NCBI RefSeq assembly: GCF_030704535.1
Contig: NC_081815.1
Location: 4,288,501 to 4,352,500 of the forward strand
Origin: Vitis vinifera
Taxonomy: Eukaryota > Streptophyta > Magnoliopsida > Vitales > Vitaceae
Reading direction: 5' to 3'
DNA length: 64,000 bases
Part shown: positions 38,001-60,200 of the stretch, piece by piece
How positions within the stretch are numbered: position 1 is the first letter of the stretch
Layout of the letters: each line of letters starts with the position of its first letter
The notes under the pieces: model-generated
What the model was told of the DNA's origin: nothing
Databases searched by the model: none
The model's input: only the letters and a program-made list of their open reading frames with translations
Program-made: the position numbers and the translations under genes

Positions 38001-38260
38001 TGGGGAATTCCCAGGCTCTGGAGGCAGCTGCGCTGGTGCCGCTTCACGGAAAATTGTGCATCATCAGGAACAATATGAGTATTTCCTTGGTTAATGTCTC
38101 TAAATCTGAAGATATGACGGGGCCAACCGCTGAACATTTATGGGAAACCATTGCAGGAAGAGGGCAATTCAAGACACTGGTCACAAATCTTTGGTCCAGC
38201 CTTGCTGGCAGGAACCGCCTTAAAAGTCACATCGTTCACTGCCAGGTTCTTCAAGCCTAA
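35036..38260 (+). CDS. SAGL1: F-box/kelch-repeat protein, SAGL1 (At1g55270) type
   Basis: Two exons, 35036-35062 and 37001-38260, give 428 residues. Exon 1 encodes only MDRVIQPPL; the ATG at 35027 would add MKK, but the downstream ATG matches the Arabidopsis start. After the junction come VDTTACLCRVDAGLKTVA, a basic linker, the F-box (PLLPGLPDDLAIACLIRVPR, from ~66, to LRLVCKRWYRLL), then kelch repeats from about 120 to 370 with YLFGGKDPLKGS, YVAGGENEG and SAEVYDPNRNRWSF. The tail RLKSHIVHCQVLQA is the conserved end of this subfamily. The protein is the substrate receptor of an SCF ubiquitin ligase; the Arabidopsis orthologue is reported to limit wax biosynthesis and phenylpropanoid flux by turning over its targets. 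Intron 1 is 1.94 kb. Orthology is strong; targets in this species are inferred. Confidence 0.96.
35063..37000 (+). other. Long intron 1 of the F-box/kelch gene
   Basis: Bounded by CTG|GTAAAT and TTTTGTAG|GTT. It holds no recognisable exon or transposon; frames such as 35624-35902 are short and unrelated to any known family. It separates a nine-codon first exon from the rest of the protein. Confidence 0.75.
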
Positions 38261-39053
38261 ACACTGTAAAACTATATTTGTAGCGGAAAGGAAAGGAAAG
38301 GAAAGGAAGAATGGCTCTGAGGTTTCTCACTCCTCTCTCTTGAACTTTTGATCTGATTGACAGTGGCGTGCATGTAAAGGCCAGAAAATTCCCAGTTTGA
38401 CAGCTGCAATTGATGCACATGAGTCCATTGTTGTAGGGTGTATAAGTTGAAGTTAAACAATCATTATATCATGTGCCACAGCAGGTGCTGGGTCAGTGAG
38501 AATATTTATTTTGCTTGGGTGGTGTAGACGTTAGTGTTACAAATATTTATATGATACACAGTCGTTACATTACATGTTCTGAAAATGGAAGATCATGTCA
38601 TCCAATTTTTCAGGTTTTGTGCACTCATATATTTGCTGTCATTTTCATCAATCAAGTTCCCCGAGGATGTGACTGCTTTTCCTTCTATATATATTTCACC
38701 ATCCAATCGGTGTCAATTGAAATTGAGTCTCATTCTTCTTTACATGATATATGCGTTGGAATTCCGCACAGTCCATCTATTTACTTCATGTTTTCTTGCT
38801 TCAGCTCTGTGTTTTTGCCCAGTATCAAAGTTTATATCACATTAATAATCAATCAATCAATCCATGCACCAAGTACACAACAGCAGGCATGAAACTGAAA
38901 TAAATGATATTTTTTAATAATTCAATTTCAAGTTTCTTTGTTCGGGAAGTTGCTACAAAAGAATATTTTTACAAGAATATCAAAGTAGAAGCTCAGAGAG
39001 CTTGTGCTACAAATTCATGTCATACAAAGGCCACTTGATAATGTCCTCAACAT
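38261..39053. other. Convergent intergenic space: 3'UTRs of the F-box and ethanolamine kinase genes
   Basis: Only 793 bases separate the two stop codons, which face each other. No ORF of note. Just after the F-box stop there is an AAAGG tandem (GGAAAGGAAAGGAAAGG, ~38286-38307). The two 3'UTRs probably meet or overlap here. Confidence 0.6.
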
Positions 39054-48717
<9,664 letters not shown>

Positions 48718-49190
48718 TCTTCAATCTAAATGGAACTGTGGGCCTTTCTCTCCTCTCCTGCTGTGCCGGGAACAAGATTTTTAGTTTGTATAAATAGAAT
48801 ATATCTATGCTACTGCCTCCTGGTCTTCCCTCTCTCTCTCTCTATTCTTTCAAATCAACATCCATGTCCAATGTTTGTCCTCCACTTTATAAATATTTAC
48901 CGACAAACCAACATCAAATAGAATTCCACCTGATTCCTCCTCAAACCCAATTTTTAATTAAAATTTATTCATAAAAGGACCAAATTACCCTTTTTTTTTC
49001 AATCTCCAGTCTCAAACCCTAATTTCATCAAAATAGTTGTGTTTTTTAAGTGGTGGGTGAGGTGAGGTTGAAGAAAAGTGTAATTAAAGTAATTATTTTT
49101 AAAAATAATTTTAAAAAACTGTTTTTTGATAGAGGATATTTTGTAGAATAAAAATTTATTTAAAAATTTAAAATATTTTTACTATTTTAA

Positions 49191-49193
<3 letters not shown>

Positions 49194-49226
<33 letters not shown>
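49194..49226. repeat. (TA)n microsatellite
   Basis: Sixteen TA units inside AT-rich DNA. Confidence 0.95.
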
Positions 49227-49228
<2 letters not shown>

Positions 49229-51546
49229 AATTTTATTTTTAGTTGTATACTTATTTTTAAAACAATTGAAAATGTTTTATGAAAATATTTTATTTTATAT
49301 TCTTAAAAATAAAAAACTAAAATTTTTTTATTCCATTTTATGATTTTTTGTTTTATAAAATAAAAAATTATTTTCGAAAACCGTTCTCCAATCTACCGTT
49401 AATTATTTTACATGTAAAAATTATTTTTTTTTTAAATGGAAGATATGTAACGAGTGGTGGTGAATGTATTTAAAATTTTTAGACGACAAATTTTCTTTAA
49501 CGGTAGGAAATATTTCGAGGACAAACCTATACTTAAAAAAATGCCCAATATACCCTCTCTCTTTAGAGTTCAAACGTCAAACTTTTTATCATCTCTTCCA
49601 AAGCGTGATTTTTCAAAAGTTATATCCTAAGTTTCGTCACATGTGTGTTAGCTTTTCAAAAGTCATATCCTAACATTCGTCACATGTTTTAGTTTGTTCG
49701 GTACGTCATTGCTCCTCTGGTATTTTTCTACCAAAGCTACCAAAAGGGAAATGGATGCTTACAATATTGACGCATCCTATGTTCATATCATCCTATGGAG
49801 GACAGATCCACAGTGACCAAACAATCAGCAAAATTAGGTCATGAGTTTGTTGATTAATTAGATCAAATATCAAAATTCCAAACCAACCTAGATGGAAAGG
49901 AAATAAATCTTCTATGCGTCAAACCATATTCCCCCACTTGCCGTATTTGACGCCAGCTTCTTTTACCTCGATGATGCTTGGATTGTCTTTTCACTTTCAA
50001 AAACTCGGACCCACCCGAGCCTAGTTTGTGGTATTTATTTTTTTGGGTTTTTGCTAAGATCCATTTAGTTTTACAATTTAGGTTGTTTATTTTTTTACTT
50101 TTTCATGACTTATTATAAACTTTTTACTAAATAGAAAAAGTCAGAATATGTGATTTTTTCTAAATAGAAAAAATAATACAATGATTTTTTTTACTTTTCA
50201 ATACTTAATAAAAATAAAATACTACAAAAATAAATAATTTAATATTTAATATTATTAAATATTAAATTTATATTTAAAATTAAGTAAAAAAACAAACAGA
50301 CTCGTTATTTTAACTTTTTTAAACAGGACACGTGGGCTTGATAGCCTTGATGAATTGTGATTCTCCGGGCCCACCCCACATATCACCCCGTCGCTGTCCG
50401 TTGGATTGCGCTTCCACCCGCCAAAACAATGCCTTGACGTGGCACTCGGACCAAGGCGCGTGCTTTGAAGCTGTCAAACGCGGTGGTGAATCGATGATTG
50501 AAAGTCAATGATGAGAACGCCAGGTTTGATGGGAAGAAAAACCGGTTCAAAGATTCTAAAAAAGCATAGTTTTTTAGTAGTTTACAGTTAAACTTAATTT
50601 AGCAAATTGAAATTTGCATTTCACTGGACGTCATGTGACCAAGATCATGACTTGACGAAATCCCTACCTTAATTTAATTTTTTTTCTCTTTTTTTTATTT
50701 GTTGGAAAGTCCACTTTCAACAAATCTTAAGGGGATCCGTGATTAAGATTAATTTTCTAGGTTATTGTTTGACTCTATTTAATGGTACCTAATTTTACTT
50801 TTGAAATTGAAATGATTTTATTTGATTTTCTTAGTGTGATATTTTCATTCACTTGATTCTTTTTATTTTTTTTATGATATTTAAATAAAATCCATTAGGT
50901 GATTTAGGATTACAATGAGACAGATTTTTTTTATACTAAGTATTGATTTAAAATTTAAATAAGTAGGTGAGTTTGAAATTTATTTTTTAAACGTGAGATG
51001 GAATTAAAGAGGGTTTGGATATTGTTTTGTCTCATCACTTCGATTATATATAAAATTTAATTTAATTTTTATTTTTGTATTTATAATATAATAATAATAA
51101 TAAATATTTTTTAATAAATTAAGTTATAAAAAATTATAATATTTTAATAATTTATTTATTTTAATATAATTAAAAAAATTTAGTTAAAAAAAAAAAGTTA
51201 AAATGGAAAATCCAAATATTTGCCTTGCCCCATTTAACTTTTAATAAAAAATATATATATTTTTAAAAATAACAAATATAATTGTGTTATAAGCTATTTA
51301 TGTTTTTTTTTATATATTTATATACTATTTCAATTAGTTTTAAAATATGTAAAAATATTTTATTTAAACAAATTCTAGACAAAGGTATAATTGTAAAGAA
51401 ATACTAATATAAATAAAACATCATTTTGTATATATTTGAAAGTAACAAATGAGTATATTTTTATATTAAAATAATTTAATTGATTAATTATAAATATATT
51501 ATAATAATTTATTCAAACATTTTACAAAAAATAATAAAATGAATGT

Positions 51547-51549
<3 letters not shown>

Positions 51550-51577
<28 letters not shown>
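51550..51577. repeat. (TA)n microsatellite
   Basis: About fourteen TA units inside AT-rich DNA. Confidence 0.95.
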
Positions 51578-52061
51578 CAGTAAATAACAATGAGACAAAG
51601 TTTGGGTTTGTGATACTACTATACGTTCATAATCTGATAAAATATTGTTTTAATTTATTGAGATATCATGATATGTTTATTAAGAATAAATGTTACCACT
51701 AACTTTGATTAAGTCTCAATCCATATAAATATATGATCACTTTAAGATTTCACGTCAAAGTCCCATAAATATATACGTAATATTTTTATCTTAAAATGAT
51801 ATAATTTGAAAAATTACGAATAAATTGATAATAAAAAATTATATAAAAAGGGAAAATTAAGAAAGATTATGAAGGGTTTTCAATAAATTTACATTTTGAC
51901 TATTTATAAAAATATAAATACAATTATTTTGTCAATTATATTTTTTGTTTTTATAAATATTGAATATGCTTGATAGTTTTGATTTTGTTTCTTAATTAAA
52001 AAACTTAAAACAAAAGCATCGTATAGATAATGACTAGAAATAATAGGTTTGAGACAATTAT

Positions 52062-52104
52062 TGGGCCGCAATGACAGGGCGGACTTCACCGGCCCAATTG
52101 GGCT
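52062..52104 (+). promoter_or_regulatory. Cluster of site II (TGGGCC/T) promoter elements
   Basis: TGGGCC at 52062-52067 and the perfect palindrome GCCCAATTGGGC at 52092-52103 provide three TGGGCY boxes within 43 bases. They sit ~75 bases before the proposed 5'UTR donor. Site II boxes bind TCP factors and are enriched in plant genes for mitochondrial and ribosomal proteins, which agrees with the predicted mitochondrial product downstream. Confidence 0.55.
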
Positions 52105-53099
52105 CAGTGTAAACCTACCGCAGCAACGAAACTCGGCATTGGCTTCGTTCAAGCTCCTCTGACGCTCTCATATAAGGTGGGTTTCACTCTTGGCTTGCTT
52201 TCTCAATCTACATGTATTTTACTTAATTAGATGTCGATTTGGTTTCAATTTCATGTTTTTTGTTGTTTCGAACGGTGAGTGACTGTGGGTTTTGAGCTTG
52301 GTTGGGGAGGAGGCGGAGGAAATGGAGCTCGAATATGAGCGTAGGGGCTAGTTTAAATTTCGTGTTTTCTGTTGTTTATCTGATAAGTGGAATTGTTGTT
52401 CTTTCTTTTTTCACTGGGCTGCCTGAAAAGTCGGGGAAATGAAGAGGGGAAAAAAAATCATGTTTTGGGTGTTTAGGACTTGAGGTTTCTCAGTATGTGT
52501 TGTCCTGAAAGTGGGGGAAGGGAAGAGGAGACAAAGTTTTTTGTTGTGTTGTTTTGGTTGATGAGAAACAGGATATTTTATGTTTGGTTGCTGAGACATG
52601 GAGAAAAAGAAGAAAAGTAAAGTTTCTCTAAAAAATTGTTTTTTTTTTTTTTGTGAGAATTTTTGTTTAATTGCCGAGAAAGTTGAAGAAAAGAAGCGAA
52701 CTGTTTAATTCTAGTTCCAATGTCTAATTTAGACTATTTGGAAAGAGAGAAATATAAGATCTTTTGAGAATGTGGAACTCTCCCTCCAAAGACTGAAATA
52801 CTTGTTTTTGTGTAACTTGTTAACTTGGACCAATCTGTTTATGGGAGAAAGATCGATGTCCATAGTAGATTTCATTGATTGGTTGGGGTTGGTTTGAGGG
52901 ATGGAGTATCTTTTTGTTCTCTTCAGTTTTTTTGGCGCTTTTTGGTTGCCGCTATATACATTGTGTATACCTTGGTGCAGATAAAAAAAAATGTCTTGGT
53001 TGACAACAAAGTTGGGCTTTTATGTTTGGTTGCCAAGAATGTGGAGGGAATCTTGAAAAATTTTAGATATCGTTCACTCTGTGCCCAAAGGCCCTCGTG

Positions 53100-53955
53100 G
53101 CTTTAAAATGTGTCCAAATGATTAAGAGGAATCCATACATTTATAGTGCTATGAACCTTTTCCCTATCCAATGTGGGATATCTAAATCACCCTTAATATA
53201 GATACAACATCTTTGTCATGTCCCACAAGATTGTGGGGTTAAACAAATAAACATCCTTTATAGGGCCAAACGATCTCCTACATTGGGGTGAGGATTTGAC
53301 TTTGATACCATTTATAATAGTATACTCGCAAACATGTAGATATTGCCCATTTTAAGCCCGAGGAACCCTCACGGCCTAAAATACATCTACGTGGTTAAGA
53401 GGAATCCATACATATATAGCGTCGAAAACTTTTTCTCTTATCGAATGTTTATCATGTTGGATATTACAAGGGCCTCTTGGGCTCAGAGTGGATAATTTCA
53501 TTAAAACCGGACTATTACAAATAGTATCATAGTTGAAATATATGTATGGACCCCTCTTAACTATGTAGGTGTGTTTTAAAGTCGTGAGAGCCCTTTGGAC
53601 TTAGAGTGGACAATATACACACGATTGAAAGCAAACCATTATAAATTGTATTAGAAATGAACCCTAACCTCGATGTGGAAGTTTGTTTGCTCCCCTTTCC
53701 CCCATTGCAATCTTATAGGACATGATGAGGGATGTTGTGTCTAAATGGGGGGAAGGGGAGGTTGTTGATTGTATTATTCTACATTGGATAGAGGAAAAAG
53801 TTTTTGGTGTTATATATATATATATGTGTGTATGTGTGTGTGTGTATGAACTTCTCTTAATCATGTAGATGTATTTTAAAGTCATGAAGGTCCCTTTGGC
53901 CCAGAGCAAACAATATCTATATGGTTAAGAAAAGGTCACCACACATTCGGCCATT
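53100..53955. repeat. Block of degenerate dispersed repeats
   Basis: Several copies of one module follow each other (around 53100, 53345, 53560 and 53860). Each contains variants of TTAAGAGGAATCCATACAT or TATGTAGGTGTGTTTTAAAG followed by a TCGTGAGAGCCCTTTGGAC-type phrase. The same phrases occur at ~12.2-12.45 kb. The phrase CCACAAGATTGTGGGGTTAA also appears. No ORF; a fragmentary non-autonomous transposon cluster is likely. Confidence 0.65.
53811..53847. repeat. Compound (TA)n-(TG)n microsatellite
   Basis: A TA run passes directly into TGTGTGTATGTGTGTGTGTG. Confidence 0.93.
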
Positions 53956-54240
53956 GCAAACATTGAAATGGGAATAATATGCCCTTGAATATCAGCCTCT
54001 CCGAAGTATAGGAGGGGAAATCACAAAAAGCATCCCCTTTCCTAGGTACTAAGAATTAGATAATGGACCCATTTTTAGTCACCCTTTCCGGCCTACAAAA
54101 TGAGGTTACTACATACTCAGGTGAGCCAGATTTGAGGTGAGCACAACTTGTTTTTAGGGTGTTAAGAGTTTCAACTGCTAACTGGCCCTTCTCTCATTTT
54201 CCCTATTTTATTTTCTTTGCTTGATTATACACAGAAAAAG

Positions 54241-57200
54241 ATGTTGGGGTCACTCTTTGCAAAGACTTCTCTGAAACCAAGCGCCCTTCACCTTTTCCAA
54301 TTCAATCTACAGGTAAGTTTGCACTTCCCCAATATAATCCCAGTTGGATTTTTTCCCTTGTTTTTTCATAATTATTTTTTTTTGGTTACAGAGAGGTCTA
54401 CATAGTAGAAATAAGAAGGCTGCGGAGTTCTTAGCACAAGGGTTTAGTGCTATAAAGGAAGTTGACAGGGTCATGGATAAATCAGAGCCCAATAGCCGCC
54501 TTCTCATACCTCTCCTCAGGGTATGATAAATTTGAAATATTGAAAGCAAAAGAATTAAGAAGGAAAAAAAATTCACACCGTTTTCTCCATTATTTTACTG
54601 TTATTTTGTTTTGTAGCATTTGTATTGTTGTATATTTGTATTTGTATCATTTGATGTTTTTCCAAGGTAACAATTGGTGTTCTATCATGCTTCTTAAGTT
54701 GTCTGGAAGTTAGTTAATTGGTAAATTCTTTCAGTGGTCGTGCCATCAAATTCTGTCCTCAGTGGGGTTTGAGGTTTACTGATTTTGAGGATTATGTGGT
54801 TGCATAACCCATGTGACGAGATGATCCTTTTTCTGAAAAACAAGCATCCAATACATGAATAGACTCTTGTAAAAGGTCTACATCGTATAATTTATGGATA
54901 GATACTTAAGGCAGCTGGAGTGTTGCTGTTATATTGTGATCTTCATCCTGAAGCTACTGATTAGTGAACATTGAAGTTATGTGGTTTCATAATTCAACTG
55001 TAAAGGAAGGGTCTTTTCTAAGGAGGATGGAGCATTTGTGCTTAAATAAACAGAGGATATGATTATATGGTTGACTGACTTGTATATTAACTAATATCCA
55101 TGAGTGAATTAATAAGTAAGACTAGATTTAGCTTTATTCAGTTGATAATGTTAGATGGCATTGTTTGTTGGTTAGCAGATTTAATTGGAATCAGGGTTTG
55201 ATTTTGGATTTTAAATTAGCTGCAGTTTTTTGTATATGTAGATTTTTTGGCCTTATTAAACCATTTTTGTGTTGAACTTGGTGGTGCCCTCACAGTGGGT
55301 TAACTTGTCTCTTTTCGCATCCTCTTCTATTTTTTCTATTAGTGGTTATTATTGTGATTATCATGATGATGATCATTATTATTATTTAGCTCTATTTTTG
55401 TTTTTTTTTTTTTAAATTATTTAGTTCTAATCAAGAAAAGTTCTGTTCCATTTTGTTGTCACCCTGTCTTCTTATTCAAGTTTCATGTCAGAAAGCAAAG
55501 GAAAACTTTGAGTTAGCTCTGGAGGCTGACAACTCAAACGCCCATGCTAGGTATTGGTTGTCCAAATTGCATCTCAAGTACCATGTCCCAGGGGCATGCA
55601 AAGCTATGTAAGTGAGAGTTATCTCTTTCCATAAGTGATTAGTTTCTTTTATCATGCTTCTTAATGCCCCTGTGGTGGTCTTTGTAGACATCATTGCTTC
55701 ACTTTCTATGTTGAAATATGTGTAGTCCAGCTGCAAAATAAGAATTCTACTGAGGTTTTCTGTATTTTTATCTTATCAATAAATGAACTGGATATGTTTG
55801 GTTCTAGATTGATTTTTATGGCTCTTGTGTACTCCATCATCTGAAATTTGGAACCTTTTAGATGGAAATTGATTGAGGAGTTCCGATGTTCTCCTAGCCA
55901 ACAAAATGCTTGCTTATGAATGAATATGCTTTAACATTATTTACGTTTGTGTCCTTGTCATTCAACTTCATTAAGCTGCCTAAAAAACTGCAGGTGGTTC
56001 TTTAACTATTTATTACCTATTTTGATATTTAATTGAATGATTGTAACAAAACTTAGGGCATACAGCCATCTCGTAGTATTGTGTAAATCTTTCTTTGTTG
56101 TAACTCACACTATACAATTTGCCAAACACTTCCATTATATTTCTGTTTCCTATTTATCTACAAGCACATTCTTGATTTTGTTTGCTTGTTCATTATGATA
56201 GTGGAGCTGCTTTGTTAGTGGAAGCTGCAGATATGGGTGATGCTGAAGCACAGTATGAATTGGGTCGTCGTCTAAGATATGAGGTTAGTTTCCTTAAGAT
56301 TGACATTGTGATTATATTTGTATTGATTTGAACCACTTGGGACTCTTGTCAAAGCCAGTCAATAGCATGCTTTCAGATGGGCAGTTTTTGATTGATATCA
56401 ACATTAATCAACGGGTCAACGACGTTATCTTTTTCATGATTCCATTGGGATGTAATGATTGTCACCATCATATCATGAATCTTGCATGGTTCAAATTAGG
56501 CAACCATAGTTTCACACCCTTCTCGGAAAATTTGAGGGAAAATGTGATGGAAAGAAAATCGAGAGTAAAAGTAGAAGGAAATGAAAAGTAAAAGAAAATA
56601 AAAAATAAATTGAAAGTCAATAAAATATTAAAAGAAAATAAAAAATAAATTGAAAGTCAATAAAGCATTTTTGTATGTTTCTTCAAACTCATTGCACTTA
56701 TTTTCCTTCATTATATGAAGATTAAATAATTTAAAAATGTATAAATTAGTAACTAATTTTAATTATATTTGATTTTCTTTTGTATTATCCATGGTGTGAA
56801 ACCAAACATGAGAAAACCATTTTCCTTACTACTTTTATATCTTGGGTTATTTCTGGGAGGTTTCATGTTTGTTCTTTGGTACAGTACTTTAATTTCCTAA
56901 ATAGCTTAACCAAAATCCAAATCCATAAATCCCTTCCAGGCTTTGTGCTTGAAGGTTGCTCCAGCACTTCATTAGTTGATCCTTAACTACATCTTGCTTG
57001 TGTAAAGTTGGGATCATGGTTCCAGCTTTTCTAATTCATGCCCCAAGATCAAAGGATAGACTCCTTTTTTATCCATGTCCAAGATTTTATAAGAAGGTTT
57101 TATCAATATAATGTCCACATACATAACATATGTATGTGATTATGTGAAAAAATTAGTAGAAGGCCCATGCAACATGAATGATATTCTGAACCATGGAATA

Positions 57201-60200
57201 TAAACATAAACGATCTGCTGAACACACATTGTCATAGAGGAAGTGCACCATTCGATCTTCTCATCTCTAGTACTGTCCTTACACAATTTTATCATGGAAT
57301 TTCTGATCCATAGTCAATATGAAGCTTTATGCCATGTTCATTCTTCACATGATGCTGTCCTATGAATATCATGTTGCAACCCCGGAAGTGGGAACAAGCT
57401 CTTCATGAGCATGCAATTGTCATGGAACTGCAGTTTAACCTCCCAGTAGATATTTGATGACATCCTGATGAGATTGGATAAGTGCTCCAGAAAGCCCATC
57501 AATCACTTCAAAAGCTAAGCAATGTTCTTGCCTCCTTTTCCAGTTTTTGATTTTTGAACCTTCTTCAATGTGTGTAAATGCCAAAATGCAACCCATCCAG
57601 TATTGCCCTTATCTGGTGAAATTGTCAACTTCCAGTTCCCCTTCGCTTCCCCTCAGGGGTTTTATAAGCAGCCACAATTGCATGGTAGACTGACGTCCTC
57701 ATGTACCTTATCTGGTGAAATTGTCAACTCCAGTTCCCCTTTGCTTCCCCTCAGGGGTTTTTAAAGCAGCCACAATTGTATGGTAGACTGAAAGGCCTCA
57801 TGTACCTTATCTGGTGCAATTGTCAACTTGCTGTTCCCCTTTGCTTCCCCTTGGGGGTTTTTAAAGTAGCCACAATTGCATGGTAGATTAATTTGGTGTG
57901 TCTTTAAATTTTTCTTCTTGTAGTTCAACAATTTCACCTATTTGACTTAATTTGCCCTTCAAGAAAGTATATTTTTGCCCCTTTTCTTATTTCTGCTCCA
58001 TATTTATTCAAATATTTTTTTTACCTTAAGATGCTTTTTGTTGATGTGAAATTTAATGAAGCTTACAACATTAGTGTTGTTTTTTTTGTTCTTTTTTTAT
58101 GGTAAACAAAGATAGTATTAAATAAAAAGAGCCAAAAAGAGCACACCCAAAATATACAAGACGTATACAATGGTCGTCAAAAGGTGTCAGAAAAAGGAAA
58201 ATGGACAACAAAAAACTACCCTCCCTTGATAAGAACCCATCCAATCACTGAAATCAAATAAGGACATTGGGCCTACAACTATATACAACTTGGTCCAAGA
58301 CAACAAATTACAAAGAAATAAGCTTTTCAATATTTGGTCGGAAAGCTTCTTGTTTTTGTACGATCTTCTATCTCTCCTTTCAAATTGTCCAAAAGATGCA
58401 CAAAGGAGCTGCTCCCCACCCCTTTTTCGTTTCCTCCCAACAAAGGAGCCACCCCATCCTAACTGGGTCTCTCTTACAGAAGAAGTAACACACAAGATAT
58501 ACCGAAAAGAGAGAACAATAGCCGGCACAAAATTGTCTTGCCACAGTGCAGCAGGATGTGGTCAACCAACTCCTCCTGGATATGACAAACGAAACATTAT
58601 TGCCGGTTTTGGAATCCTAAAGGGCTTTAACAGTCTACTTTTTTCAGCTCTTCTATAATTCTTGGCTTCTGAGTTGTGAAACTCTGGTGTGGTGATCTAG
58701 GTTTGTGGTACTTGCCTGTGGTCATACATCCGTAAAATTTGCATCATGTTTGGTTGTTGATAGCTTCATAAATTGATTATTTTATGCCATCCTTTTTGTT
58801 CCTTCCTATCCTATTTCCTTGTTAGGAGCATATCATTCAGATTTATTGTCACAGATCACAAAGTTACGTCTCTCATACTTTTAATGGTGACTACTATTAC
58901 CTCCAACAGCTTGATTCTTTTCTTAATTATTTGCGTCAGTATTATCCCATCATAGAAAAAAATAAAAATGCCTATTGGTGGCACAAAACAATTTAAGGAG
59001 GGTGAATGAGTCCAAAGAATTTTTAGCCCTTTTCGTCTTTATATAATTAATTTGAAACTCCCCTAGATTGAATCTGATGCAGTTCCAATTTCACAGGACT
59101 AACTCATATTTCCCTTTTCAGTTATAATCCAATTAAGGCAACTAAACTCGATTCTTGAGAATACTGTAATGCAAGAAATATATAGCAAACCTAATAAGAG
59201 AAGCATGTGCCAAAGATAAGGAGACCAGATATATGTGAAAACCCTGAGAACTGGGAACTAGAGCCATGGAGCCGAAGCTTGAAGTTAGTCCACTCCCCGA
59301 ACCAATCACTGGCTAGTCTTGATTTGGATTTCTGAAACCAAAAACTAAATGATCTCTCTCAGTCCAAGTCTGTAGTAGATCAACTGGTACTAGGTCCTCC
59401 ATTGATTGACTGACTTCGTATTGAAAACTCCAAAGTCCTATCTTTTGTAAAAGGAAGTGAATATTAAGTAATTTAAATTATTAAGCTTTGGAAACACTTA
59501 AAAGTTATAATTGGTTTTCGATTTAAAATTATTAGAACTTGTCAAAAATGTTTTCCCTGAAAAGTTTAAGAAAAGCCTTGCTCAATCGGGTGCCCCTTAG
59601 AAGTTTGCATGCAAATACTTCCAGTCCCATGTGCTTTCTTTAAACATCTTTAGCCTTAATGGGTTGGTTTGGAGATGGCATATCTAATACTATTTTACAA
59701 CTCAATTTTCACAAAATTACCCCCATACAAACTTTTTTACTAACAAAAAACATTTGCTAATTATTCCTCAGTAACATTTTTTCTAGATTAATGCTTACTA
59801 CTGCTTCATCATGTTCTTTGGCTTGGCTTTTGCCAGAATGAATATGTTCAGTCAGGACAACAAGCTTTCTATTACTTGGAGAAGGCTGCTGACCAGGTGT
59901 GTTTTCTTAATGTTCACATGCATTAGCAATGCGTCCAGGATATGTTTCAAAGCCTTACTGGAGCTTGCTATGTTCTAGTTGCATACAGGTGCTCTTTACC
60001 TTCTAGCTGCTATATATTTGACTGGGGATGGCCTGAAGAAGGATATGGCCTCAGCATTATGGTGTTTCCATAAAGCATCGGAGAGGGTAAAAATGCTGAC
60101 CACCCTCACTTTTTCATGAAATGCCATACAATTTTCATAAGAAGATATGTATATGGTTGGAAATCACTTTTTAGCCACCAGATTTGTTCTAAATATGAAA

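Larger units (their letters stand above)
48718..52060. other. AT-rich intergenic DNA
   Basis: Besides the ethanolamine kinase promoter at the left edge, I see only AT-rich, low-complexity DNA, with TA microsatellites at 49194-49226 and 51550-51577. A GC-richer island at ~50.33-50.55 kb contains no recognisable gene. No transposon ends could be placed. Confidence 0.5.
52178..54234 (+). other. Probable 5'UTR intron of the Sel1-repeat gene
   Basis: A donor AAG|GTGGGT near 52177 and an acceptor ACACAG at ~54234, six bases before the ATG at 54241, fit a leader intron of about 2 kb. No coding exon is seen in it. It contains the degenerate repeat block at 53.1-53.95 kb and a GT/TA microsatellite. 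The upstream exon is inferred from site II boxes and base composition. Confidence 0.5.

Noticed and set aside
57570-57764. 64-codon ORF across the 57.6-kb array as a repeat protein
   Set aside because: It only translates two units of a 100-bp tandem repeat; the period is not a multiple of three, so the frame is lost in the next unit.
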